From Candidatus Kerfeldbacteria bacterium (GTDB lineage Bacteria; Patescibacteriota; Patescibacteriia; SBBC01; JACPUP01), in the NCBI GenBank assembly GCA_016192205.1, contig JACPUP010000055.1, forward strand, positions 1 through 18,454: a stretch of DNA of 18,454 bases. The letters are read 5' to 3'. Every line of letters begins with the position of its first letter. Position 1 is the first letter of the stretch. The notes under the pieces were generated by a model that did no database searches, was not told the origin of the DNA, and saw only the letters and a list, made by a program, of their open reading frames with translations. Below are positions 1-5,276 of the stretch, piece after piece. Position numbers and translations under genes: made by a program.

Positions 1-14
1 CCGGCGCTGCGGCC

Positions 15-103
15 CGGAATTTCGGGCTGCGACGCTTCGTCTCGGACTCGCAATATAGCGAATATTCCTCGTCCTCCGACTCGCGCCTCGCCTCGAAATT
101 CCG
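15..103. repeat. Long intergenic quasi-palindrome with GAG/CGA words
   Basis: The outer arms CGGAATTTCG (15-24) and CGAAATTCCG (94-103) form a perfect 10-bp inverted repeat. The interior holds a near-identical direct pair, CTCGGACTCGC and CTCCGACTCGC, and an AT-rich centre with the palindrome GAATATTC. No protein gene is visible in 1-243. The word style (GAGCGAGG, GACGAAG) resembles the interval at 13255-13330. It lies beyond the 3' end of the MurE-like gene on the minus strand, so it may help end transcription, but there is no clear T tract. Function is inferred only. Confidence 0.55.
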
Positions 104-164
104 TCCCTCGGCTCGAAAGCGATTTTTGGGATGGGCTCTAGAAAATTGCAGGGTTGCGGAATAT

Positions 165-239
165 CGAATGTGGAATCTAGGAAACACGAAGCACATTAGC
201 TCATCCGACATAATTCCTTATTCCAGCTTCCGAATTCTC
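165..239. repeat. ATTCC-word intergenic repeat after the Mur ligase gene
   Basis: The left half carries GGAATATCGAATGTGGAATC and the right half carries TTCCTTATTCC and TTCCGAATTC, which are partly complementary to it. The right end lies 5 nt from the stop codon of the MurE-like gene. The words resemble those in the better-paired element at 1607-1679. It is a weak member of the word-repeat class seen throughout this window. Confidence 0.4.
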
Positions 240-243
240 CTGC

Positions 244-1593
244 TTACGCACCGGGAACTTCTGAATTCGACAGAACCGCTTTGATCGCGTCTCTCGCAAT
301 CTGCCGATCGTTCCACGGAATCTTCTTGCCACCTTTCACGACCATCCACGGTTCATTACCCTTGCCGGTGATGACTACAGCGTCTCTCGGCTTGGCGTCA
401 GCGACGGCCTGGTGGATGGCCTCCGCCCGGTCAGGAATCACGTGGAGCGTCCGGCCGCGTTCTAGCCCGGCCCGGATGGCGCCGGCGGCCACCTCTTCCA
501 TAATCTGGCGCGGGTCATCGTCATACGGGTCTTCGTCGGTCACGTAGACAAGGTCGCAGTGTGCAGCTGCCACCTGTCCGAGTATAGGCCGTTTGCCGCG
601 GTCGCGACCGCCACCAGTTGCGCCGAGCACGCACAGCAGACGCTTGGGTTTGGTTGAGGCGATGGCATCGTAGAACGACGCCAGGCTGACTGGCTCATGC
701 GCGTAATCGACCACCACATGAAATGGTTGCCCACGGTTGATGAACTCCAAACGGCCTGGCACGGTGGGTGCGGCTGCGAGCAGCGTGCGCATCGCCTCCA
801 GGGTCACGCCTTGTGTCTGTGCCACGGCCATGGCCGCCAGCGCATTCGACGCTGAAAACGTCCCGAGGAACGGCAGCCGGAACGCGAGCTTGCCGATACG
901 GAACCGGACGCCGTCGCGCTCGGTCTTCACGTTCGTGGCTGTGAGCACCGTTGCTCGGGGCACCAGATCAACCGTGTCGCGCTCGCTCGTCCGGTAGAAA
1001 ATCCGTTCGTCGGCCGGGAAGCTGGCATAGAAATTTACCTGCGGATCATCAGCGTTCATGACGGAGATTTTGGGGATGCGGCGATCAGCAACCTGCTTCC
1101 GGCGGCCGGACAATGTGCGGAACAGCTTCCCTTTGGCCGCCCGATACGCAGCAAACGATCCGTGCGACTCAAGATGTTCTGGCGTCAGATTCGTGAACAC
1201 CGCGATGTCGACGTCAATGCCCAGCGCCCGGTGCTGGGCCAACCCTTCGGACGTCATTTCGATGACGACGTACTGGCAGCCAGCCTGCACCATGCGGCGC
1301 AGCAACCGTTGGAGGGCCAGCCGGCCGAGCATGGTCATCTTGGCTTCATTCGTCCAGCGCTTCCCGGCGATTGCCAAGAGCGGCGTCGAGGCCAACCCGA
1401 CCGCGTGTCCTTGGCTTCTCAACAGGTATTCAATGAGGTTTGCGACTGTCGATTTTCCCTTGGTGCCCGTGACGCCGATGACGATGAGTTTGCGGCTTGG
1501 AAAACGAAAAAGCGCTGCGCCCAGCAACGACAGGATGGCATGGTAGATGCGCAGGAGGGGCTTGGGAATGAGGCGACGGAGGAGGCGCAACAT
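244..1593 (-). CDS. MurE-like Mur ligase (UDP-MurNAc-tripeptide synthetase family)
   Basis: This 449-residue protein belongs to the ATP-dependent Mur ligases, which add an amino acid to a UDP-MurNAc-peptide in the cytoplasm. The P-loop GVTGTKGKST is at residues 40-49. KGKLF near residue 155 matches the region of the carbamylated lysine of MurE. DYAHEPVSL, GATGGGRDRGKRP and a final GKGNE motif match the central and C-terminal domains. The P-loop lies near residue 40 rather than beyond 100, so the usual N-terminal UDP-MurNAc-binding domain is absent; a hydrophobic stretch at residues 13-30 takes its place. The MurE DNPR substrate loop reads TDEDPYDDDP, so the amino acid added cannot be assigned. 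The start ATG is clear in the alignment but has no Shine-Dalgarno sequence. Poly-gamma-glutamate synthase CapB or MurT is a less likely reading. Confidence 0.88.
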   Translation of the reverse strand: MLRLLRRLIPKPLLRIYHAILSLLGAALFRFPSRKLIVIGVTGTKGKSTVANLIEYLLRSQGHAVGLASTPLLAIAGKRWTNEAKMTMLGRLALQRLLRRMVQAGCQYVVIEMTSEGLAQHRALGIDVDIAVFTNLTPEHLESHGSFAAYRAAKGKLFRTLSGRRKQVADRRIPKISVMNADDPQVNFYASFPADERIFYRTSERDTVDLVPRATVLTATNVKTERDGVRFRIGKLAFRLPFLGTFSASNALAAMAVAQTQGVTLEAMRTLLAAAPTVPGRLEFINRGQPFHVVVDYAHEPVSLASFYDAIASTKPKRLLCVLGATGGGRDRGKRPILGQVAAAHCDLVYVTDEDPYDDDPRQIMEEVAAGAIRAGLERGRTLHVIPDRAEAIHQAVADAKPRDAVVITGKGNEPWMVVKGGKKIPWNDRQIARDAIKAVLSNSEVPGA

Positions 1594-1606
1594 GCGAAGG
1601 AATCAG

Positions 1607-1679
1607 GAATGAGGAATATTGAATATGGGATGACGGAAATGGATGTTTGCTCGCACCCCACATTCCATATTCCTCATTC
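1607..1679. repeat. Intergenic inverted repeat, ATTCCTCATTC words
   Basis: GAATGAGGAATAT (1607-1619) and ATATTCCTCATTC (1667-1679) are perfect 13-bp inverted arms around a 47-nt interior. The flanks extend the pairing imperfectly (TTGAATATGGGATG against CACATTCCATATT). It fills the gap between the start of the MurE-like gene and the stop of the small gene on its right. A hairpin in the mRNA between the two genes is expected; attenuation or processing is inference. Confidence 0.65.
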
Positions 1680-1689
1680 GATATCCCTG

Positions 1690-1983
1690 CTAACCAACCT
1701 GCATCCCCGCACCTGCCGATACGATATCCTCGTCCTCCCGCAGCTCGCGGACCGTGTAGGTGAGGTTGCGGTTGCGCGTGATGACGTACCCGCTTCCCTC
1801 GTAGGAAAACGTCGTGTAGCCGTAGCGCTTGGCGAAGAAAAAGAGCCCCTCAACGAACTTGAGATCAGCATTTTTTAAAAAGGTGATCGCGGTCACATCC
1901 CCATTGATAGGGTGGACGTTCACGTAGAGCAATCGCTTGGTGAACTTTTTCTCGCGGACGTTGAACTCCGGGTCGATGACCAT
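1690..1983 (-). CDS. Small protein of unknown function (97 aa)
   Basis: I do not recognise this family. The protein is soluble in appearance, with no signal peptide or membrane segment. Its core runs from a basic, strand-rich start (EKKFTKRLLYVNVHP) through a probable helix (FVEGLFFFAKRYG) to beta-rich segments (FSYEGSGYVITRNRNLTYTV). The ATG at 1983 is preferred over an in-frame ATG at 2046 because it starts one base after the stop of the upstream gene and follows GGAGCGGGTGG, a usable ribosome-binding site. The tight spacing indicates translational coupling with the upstream gene. Its C-terminal helix-then-strands layout faintly recalls the upstream protein, so an old duplication is possible but not shown. 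Confidence 0.7.
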   Translation of the reverse strand: MVIDPEFNVREKKFTKRLLYVNVHPINGDVTAITFLKNADLKFVEGLFFFAKRYGYTTFSYEGSGYVITRNRNLTYTVRELREDEDIVSAGAGMQVG

Positions 1984-1984
1984 A

Positions 1985-2236
1985 CTAGAACCACCCGCTC
2001 CAGAAACCCTTGGACTCCCGACGCTTGAGGACACGGTACGTGCCATTGCCGTTGTACTTCAAGGTGAAGTTCCGGCGCTGTGTATCCTGAAAATCAATCT
2101 TCCCGCGGTACCGCGCTGTCTCGATGAGCGGCTTGGCCTCGGAGTACTCGAGACTGTGGTCGAGGAAATCAATGCCCGGCTCGACATCATCTTCGCCGAG
2201 GACGGAGTAGCCGTACACATCGCGTCTGATGGACAT
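1985..2236 (-). CDS. Small protein of unknown function (83 aa)
   Basis: I do not recognise this family. The protein is charged and aromatic-rich (FLDHSLEYSEAKPLIETARYRG, broken here by its own strand pattern, then FTLKYNGNGTYRVLKRR) and ends in GFWSGWF. There is no signal peptide or membrane helix. Its stop codon sits one base before the ATG of the next gene downstream, so the two are almost certainly a coupled pair. The chosen ATG has no good Shine-Dalgarno sequence. Upstream lies a 197-nt gap filled by pyrimidine/purine word repeats. Confidence 0.65.
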   Translation of the reverse strand: MSIRRDVYGYSVLGEDDVEPGIDFLDHSLEYSEAKPLIETARYRGKIDFQDTQRRNFTLKYNGNGTYRVLKRRESKGFWSGWF

Positions 2237-2254
2237 AGCAGGGTTAGAGTACAG

Positions 2255-2375
2255 GGTTGAGGGGTGAGGGTAAAGGGTGAGGATCGGAAAGTAGGAGGTA
2301 GGCTGGCAGGTTAATCGCTGGCTACAAACCTACTCTCCTACCTTCCTACCCACCTACTCTCCCAACACAAAAGGG
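2255..2375. repeat. Two intergenic word-repeat blocks (GGGT and GTAGG words)
   Basis: The first block (about 2255-2283) reiterates GGGTTGAGG, GTGAGGG and TAAAGGG and has no evident second arm. The second is a quasi-palindrome: AAGTAGGAGGTAGGCTGGCA (from 2289), followed by AGGTT, pairs imperfectly with AACCTACTCTCCTACCTTCC (from 2327). The GGGT block resembles 12885-12917 upstream of holA; the GTAGG block resembles 4405-4485 and 11787-11886. Nothing else is visible between 2237 and 2433. Confidence 0.55.
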
Positions 2376-2433
2376 GCTTCGGTCGAACGCGCGGTTCAAC
2401 CCGGTGCCCCAAAACCGTTTGGCGCCTGGCTCG

Positions 2434-2610
2434 TTACGGCCAGCGGACGATCCGCGGCCGACGACGCTCTCGCCGACGAATGAGCGTTACGATGCCGGCG
2501 GAGATGAACCCGATGAATGTCCCGAGTTGCTCATCACCGAAGTAGCCGCCAATCGCGTACCCGAGGCTAACGGCGACGATGAAGAGCGCGACAACGTGTT
2601 GGGTGGTCAT
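2434..2610 (-). CDS. Small membrane protein with two hydrophobic segments (58 aa)
   Basis: The predicted protein has a hydrophobic N-terminal segment (VVALFIVAVSLGYAIGGYFG), a short acidic turn (DEQLG), a second hydrophobic segment (TFIGFISAGIVTLI) and a very basic tail (RRRERRRPRIVRWP). By the positive-inside rule both ends would face the cytoplasm. The start ATG at 2610 is strongly supported by AGGAGGAA about 5 nt upstream, one of the best ribosome-binding sites in the window; a longer in-frame start at 2676 is not supported. The gene follows the 73-aa gene by 16 nt, so they are probably co-transcribed. No family is recognised. Confidence 0.7.
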   Translation of the reverse strand: MTTQHVVALFIVAVSLGYAIGGYFGDEQLGTFIGFISAGIVTLIRRRERRRPRIVRWP

Positions 2611-2626
2611 GCCGTTCCTCCTGATC

Positions 2627-2848
2627 CTAAATGATTTTCCCGTCTGCGAGGTCCTGCAGAAACCTGGCGAAGCCATCTTCCGGTAATTCCAACCAGGTTT
2701 CCTCCTTGCAGATCCGACACTTGACGCGTACCTCTCGGCTCTCGTCTCGCTTTTGGACAGGGAGAACGATTCCCTGCGAATGGCCGAGGTAGCCGCAGAT
2801 GTACGCCCGCGACTGCTCGTTCAAGAGTTCCTCAAAAGCATCGCCCAT
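2627..2848 (-). CDS. Small protein with one CxxC motif (73 aa)
   Basis: The protein starts MGDAFEELLNEQSRAYICGY and carries a KCRICKEETW segment (one C-x2-C), then an acidic, amphipathic C-terminus (LPEDGFARFLQDLADGKII). One CxxC plus a possible third cysteine near residue 18 and a histidine near residue 23 could bind a metal, but this is not a known zinc-finger pattern to me. The ATG at 2848 is chosen over one at 2866 because AGGAG lies 7 nt upstream. It leads a two-gene unit with the small membrane protein downstream. Function unknown. Confidence 0.65.
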   Translation of the reverse strand: MGDAFEELLNEQSRAYICGYLGHSQGIVLPVQKRDESREVRVKCRICKEETWLELPEDGFARFLQDLADGKII

Positions 2849-2959
2849 TGGACAACTCCTCATCACCGTACGTATTCAGTTGTTCGAGAGCAGGTAACCT
2901 TGATACTGGTTCTCCTGCTCTACGCCAAAACCGCAGCAGCGTCAAGCGCCGCGGAGCAG

Positions 2960-3045
2960 CTGTCTGCCATCGGCTGTCAGCGATCAGCAATCAGGACGCA
3001 TCCTTGTTCCTGGAAGCTGAAAGCTGTGAGGTCGCTCAGCGACTG
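2960..3045. repeat. Intergenic CTGTCAGC/ATCAGC word repeat
   Basis: The left half reiterates GGCTGTCAGC, GATCAGC and AATCAGG; the right half has GAAGCTGAAAGCTG and TCGCTCAGCGACTG. The halves are partly complementary. The 13-mer ATCGGCTGTCAGC (2969-2981) recurs exactly inside the FemAB-like gene at 5915-5927. The element lies between the EF-Tu-like gene and the 73-aa gene. Confidence 0.5.
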
Positions 3046-3065
3046 TGCTGGTAGCTGCTGCGCGG

Positions 3066-3314
3066 CTACGCCTTGAACAGTTCGGCCTTCTCGTGGACCG
3101 GCTGGTCGACCTTGATGGCGACCTCGTGCCCCTTCTTCCCTTTCTCGACCGGCTCGTGGTCAACCTGCATCGAGGTCACGGTCTGCTCGAACTCGGCGCC
3201 GTGGCCGACGAGCTTGACCGTGTCCCCGACTTTCAGGCCGGCCGTAAGCTTCACAACCGCAACACCCACCTTCGGGAAGTAGTGGGTGACCTGCCCAATG
3301 GGTTTGTCGGACAT
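3066..3314 (-). CDS. Translation elongation factor-like protein (EF-Tu domain 2 fold)
   Basis: This 82-residue protein is a stand-alone beta-barrel resembling domain 2 of EF-Tu/IF2. The pattern is IGQVTHYFPKVGVAVVKL, then LKVGDTVKLVG, QTVTSMQVDHEPV, and KKGHEVAIKVDQPV, in the order seen in translational GTPases, but with no GTPase domain. Proteins of this type are common in Patescibacteria and archaea and are annotated as elongation factor-like; their role is not established as far as I know. The ATG at 3314 has no Shine-Dalgarno sequence and abuts the right half of a long intergenic inverted repeat, which may occlude or shape the start region. Confidence 0.85.
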   Translation of the reverse strand: MSDKPIGQVTHYFPKVGVAVVKLTAGLKVGDTVKLVGHGAEFEQTVTSMQVDHEPVEKGKKGHEVAIKVDQPVHEKAELFKA

Positions 3315-3315
3315 A

Positions 3316-3416
3316 GGGGGTAGCTTGTTAGGTAGTTAGCTTGTTAGCTTATTAGGTTCGTTGATGTATCTTGCTGTCCTAAGAAGCTAATCAGCTAATA
3401 AGCTCACTACCTCGCA
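3316..3416. repeat. Long intergenic inverted repeat, TTAGCT words
   Basis: GGGGGTAGCTTGTTAGGTAG then TTAGCTTGTTAGCTTATTAGG on the left faces CCTAAGAAGCTAATCAGC then TAATAAGCTCACTACC and CCCCC on the right. With small gaps the arms pair over about 40 nt. The left arm ends two bases from the start codon of the EF-Tu-like gene, so the mRNA leader of that gene would contain the hairpin. Confidence 0.65.
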
Positions 3417-3422
3417 TCCCCC

Positions 3423-3605
3423 ACGCTACTCCAGGTGGCCAACACCTGGCAACTCCCCGCACCCTCTCCGCGTCCCTACGGGCCCAGCACCACTCGCCTG
3501 GTCTCGGGGGCTTGGTCTTCGCTCCGCTCGAGATTCGCCACCCTACGGGTGATCACCGGGAGGGTGAAACCTCGATTTCTAGCTCCGTCCGCCCGCACCT
3601 TTCCA
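3423..3605 (-). other. Hairpin-rich stretch with a copy of the tRNA-Arg 3' region
   Basis: No protein gene is seen. Short perfect hairpins include CCAGGT/ACCTGG (3431-3449) and CACCC-TAC-GGGTG (3539-3551). Positions 3568-3587 match 3624-3643 of the tRNA-Arg gene at 19 of 20 bases, covering the 3' anticodon stem, variable loop and start of the T arm. Positions 3509-3529 match 13299-13319 on the opposite strand at 19 of 21 bases, so part of this stretch is a dispersed repeat. It lies downstream of the tRNA on the minus strand and may be transcribed with it. Confidence 0.55.
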
Positions 3606-3694
3606 TGCCCCCAAGAGGATTCGAACCTCTATTTCTAGCTCCGGAGGCTAGCGCTCTATCCATTGAGCTATGGGGACGCGGGGAAAGGTGCGGG
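3592..3694. repeat. 13-bp inverted repeat flanking the tRNA-Arg gene
   Basis: CCCGCACCTTTCC (3592-3604) and GGAAAGGTGCGGG (3682-3694) are perfect reverse complements. They bracket the tRNA almost exactly: one base separates the left arm from the tRNA 3' end and four bases separate the tRNA 5' end from the right arm. The precursor RNA would extend the acceptor stem with a second helix, a typical substrate shape for 5' and 3' tRNA processing. A related GAGGTGCGGG occurs at 3818-3827. Confidence 0.8.
3606..3677 (-). tRNA. tRNA-Arg (anticodon CCG)
   Basis: The 72-nt gene folds into a full cloverleaf. The acceptor stem is GTCCCCA/TGGGGGC (one G-T pair), the D stem GCTC/GAGC, the anticodon stem CTAGC/GCTAG with loop CTCCGGA, and the T stem AGAGG/CCTCT with loop TTCGAAT. 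The anticodon CCG reads the CGG arginine codon. The discriminator base is A and CCA is not encoded, so it must be added after transcription. The surrounding DNA carries partial copies of both ends of this gene. Confidence 0.95.
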
Positions 3695-3695
3695 G

Positions 3696-3716
3696 TATCC
3701 GTTGAGCTACGAGGGC
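3696..3716 (-). pseudogene. tRNA 5'-end fragment A
   Basis: On the minus strand this reads GCCCTCG-TAGCTCAACGGATA, the acceptor 5' strand and D-arm region of a tRNA. It matches the same part of the intact tRNA-Arg (3657-3677) at 17 of 21 bases. It then breaks off into CCCCGCACC without an anticodon arm or 3' half. It may be a decayed tRNA or a tRNA-derived repeat unit. Confidence 0.65.
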
Positions 3717-3731
3717 AAAAACTGAGGCGGG

Positions 3732-3811
3732 TATCCATTGCCGGCCTCCACGGGTTGGAGTTTCGGCCGGTCCGCCGTAGCTCTTCGGGCGGAGGCGGAA
3801 GCTATGGGGAC
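3732..3811 (-). pseudogene. tRNA-Arg 5'-end fragment B, interrupted by a 59-nt insertion
   Basis: TATCCATTG (3732-3740) joined to AGCTATGGGGAC (3800-3811) reproduces 3657-3677 of the intact tRNA-Arg gene exactly, 21 of 21 bases. Between them lie 59 nt (3741-3799) with no base lost and no target duplication beyond what the boundary allows. The 3' half of the tRNA is absent, so this is not a functional split or intron-containing tRNA. It begins 16 nt after the NUDIX stop codon. Confidence 0.8.
3741..3799. mobile_element. 59-nt palindromic insertion in a tRNA fragment
   Basis: The insertion has two modules. The first (3741-3770) is a hairpin closed by CCGGCC/GGCCGG with an inner TCCA/TGGA stem. 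The second (3771-3799), read on the minus strand, is TCCGCCTCCGCC, then CGAAGAGCTAC, then GGCGGA. The same double TCCGCC and closing GGCGGA occur in uvrB at 9739-9764. The exact boundaries come from comparison with the intact tRNA gene. It encodes no protein, so it would need an outside activity to move, if it moves at all. Confidence 0.6.
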
Positions 3812-3827
3812 AAGGAGGAGGTGCGGG

Positions 3828-4373
3828 TTAGGTATGCAACCGACGTCGGGCCAGCGCGGCCAAGGCTTCGCGGACGTGCGGGAAGGCAAGGTCGTCGGGC
3901 AGCGCGTCAAGGGCGAACCAACGGAACTCGCTCACATCATCAGCCGGCTTCAGCTCGCCGTCAATCGTCCCCTCATAGTAGAGGATGACCACGGACACGG
4001 CCAGCCTCTGGCTATCGTACCAGTCGTGGTAGCCGTCGACGAGGGCCTCCGGCGTGAACCGGACGCCGAGCTCCTCCCGCATCTCGCGCACAAGGCCTTC
4101 CGCCGGGTCCTCGCCCCAGTCGACGAACCCGCCCGGCACGTCCCAAGCGCCCTTCCGCGGCTCCACGTTGCGTTTCACGAGCAGCACCTCCCCCGCTCCG
4201 TTCACCACCAGGGCGGCAGTGGCAGCGTGCGGATTCTGATAAAATACGAAATCCCCTTTGGTGCAGACAATGCGCTGCCGCCCCTCCATGAACTTGAGTG
4301 CGAGCGGCGCACCGCAGCGCGGACAGAAGTTGTAGTATTTTTCGGGAGTGGTACCAGTTGGTTGGTCGTACAT
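3828..4373 (-). CDS. NUDIX hydrolase with N-terminal zinc-ribbon-like segment
   Basis: The 181-residue protein has a complete Nudix box at about residues 81-104 (GGFVDWGEDPAEG then LVREMREELGV), fitting GX5EX7REUXEEXGU. The N-terminus (residues 15-47) resembles the zinc ribbon found in many YjhB/NudC-type Nudix proteins: FCPRCG, then VCTKGD and YQNP. The last cysteine of the usual four is replaced (CTKGD where CxxC is expected), so metal binding may be lost or altered. The substrate is a nucleoside diphosphate linked to another group; which one cannot be told. The ATG has no Shine-Dalgarno sequence. The gene lies downstream of a nucleotidyltransferase gene, with a word-repeat hairpin between them. 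Confidence 0.9.
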   Translation of the reverse strand: MYDQPTGTTPEKYYNFCPRCGAPLALKFMEGRQRIVCTKGDFVFYQNPHAATAALVVNGAGEVLLVKRNVEPRKGAWDVPGGFVDWGEDPAEGLVREMREELGVRFTPEALVDGYHDWYDSQRLAVSVVILYYEGTIDGELKPADDVSEFRWFALDALPDDLAFPHVREALAALARRRLHT

Positions 4374-4404
4374 AAAGTATCGAGAGTTGATAGGCTTTGT
4401 AGCC

Positions 4405-4485
4405 TTGTAGGCTAGTAGGCGGGTAGCAGAGCAAGCTATGGTTGCCAGCCGTTCCGACGAGCCTACCAGCCTACTCGCCTACCTG
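4405..4485. repeat. Intergenic inverted repeat, GTAGGC words, carrying a stop codon
   Basis: TTGTAGGCTAGTAGGCGGG (from 4405) pairs with CTACCAGCCTACTCGCCTAC (from 4463) over about 22 positions with four mismatches. The right arm contains the last codons of the nucleotidyltransferase gene: its C-terminus QVGE and stop TAG are encoded by the repeat words. The holA gene ends the same way in the element at 11787-11886. The hairpin could end or trim the nucleotidyltransferase transcript before the NUDIX gene. Confidence 0.7.
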
Positions 4486-5199
4486 ACCATTCCCTCGCCC
4501 AAGCATTGCCTCAAGGCGCGGGATATCCTCCGGCCGGCCAAAGTCAATCCAAAAATCCTCGAGCGTAACAATCTTCACCTGGTGTTGCCCCGCCAAGATC
4601 GTCACGGCGTCCGTTAACTCGTACTCACCGCGCGGGGATTGACCGATGGTGTCGAGCGCCTCAAAGACCTCGGGGCGGAACGCGTACAGCTGCGCGTTGA
4701 TGACATCCCCGACGAACTCGCTCGGCTTTTCAACGATGCGCTCCAAGGTGCCGTCCGGCCGAGGAACGAAGACGCCGTACCGTTCTGGGTGATTGGAATG
4801 GAGCCCGCCGGCGTAGTTCCAACCATCATCGCGGATAAATTTTTTCAGGTCACGGACAGAATACAGGTTATCGCCGCCAACAACGACGAATGGCTCTCCG
4901 CGCGTTGCCCCCTTGGCCGTCAGAACCGGGATGGCCGTGCCGTAGGGATCGTCCGCGCCCATGGATTGATGAACGAGCGTCACGCGAAACGGAGCCGTCC
5001 GCGCCCACTCGCGAAACGCAGCGGCGTGATACCCAACCACCACGATGAGCTCTTGAAACCCGGCGGCCTGCAGCCGTTCCAACAGATATTCGATGAACGG
5101 CCGACCACTGACCGGCAGCAAGTGTTTGGGCCGGTCGGCAGTCAAGTGTTTCATCCGGGTGCCTTTGCCGGCGGCCATGATGACGACGCGGGAGACCAT
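4471..5199 (-). CDS. Sugar-phosphate nucleotidyltransferase
   Basis: The 242-residue protein has the NTP-transferase Rossmann core. IMAAGKGTRMKHLTADRPKH near the N-terminus is the GXGTR...PK nucleotide-binding signature. VVVGGDNLYS carries the metal-binding aspartate, then NAQLYAF, GEYELTDA and FWIDFGRPEDI follow as in glucose-1-phosphate nucleotidylyltransferases. It should transfer a nucleotide to a sugar 1-phosphate for cell-wall or surface polysaccharide precursors; the sugar is unknown. There is no C-terminal left-handed beta-helix, so it is not a full GlmU. The ATG at 5199 is preferred; an in-frame ATG at 5214 falls inside the upstream word repeat. The last residues (QVGE) come from another repeat. 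Confidence 0.88.
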   Translation of the reverse strand: MVSRVVIMAAGKGTRMKHLTADRPKHLLPVSGRPFIEYLLERLQAAGFQELIVVVGYHAAAFREWARTAPFRVTLVHQSMGADDPYGTAIPVLTAKGATRGEPFVVVGGDNLYSVRDLKKFIRDDGWNYAGGLHSNHPERYGVFVPRPDGTLERIVEKPSEFVGDVINAQLYAFRPEVFEALDTIGQSPRGEYELTDAVTILAGQHQVKIVTLEDFWIDFGRPEDIPRLEAMLGRGNGQVGE

Positions 5200-5272
5200 A
5201 GTGACAAGTGACAAATGACAAGTGACGAGTTACGCGGAGTGCAGCAATTTATCACTTGGCATTTGTCACTGT
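5200..5272. repeat. Intergenic inverted repeat, GTGACAA words
   Basis: AGTGACAAGTGACAAATGAC (from 5200), continuing AAGTGACGAG, pairs with TATCACTTGGCATTTGTCAC (from 5250). The left arm is a near-tandem array of GTGACAA. It separates the FemAB-like gene (stop at 5277) from the nucleotidyltransferase start (5199), leaving no other sequence between the two genes. Confidence 0.7.
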
Positions 5273-5276
5273 GCAT

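Noticed and set aside
3732..3811. Split or intron-containing second tRNA-Arg
   Set aside because: Only the 5' end up to the D loop is present on either side of the 59-nt insertion; anticodon, T arm and 3' acceptor are missing.
3738..4415. 225-residue plus-strand frame opposite the NUDIX gene
   Set aside because: Antisense to the Nudix box and starting inside the tRNA fragment; no domain seen.
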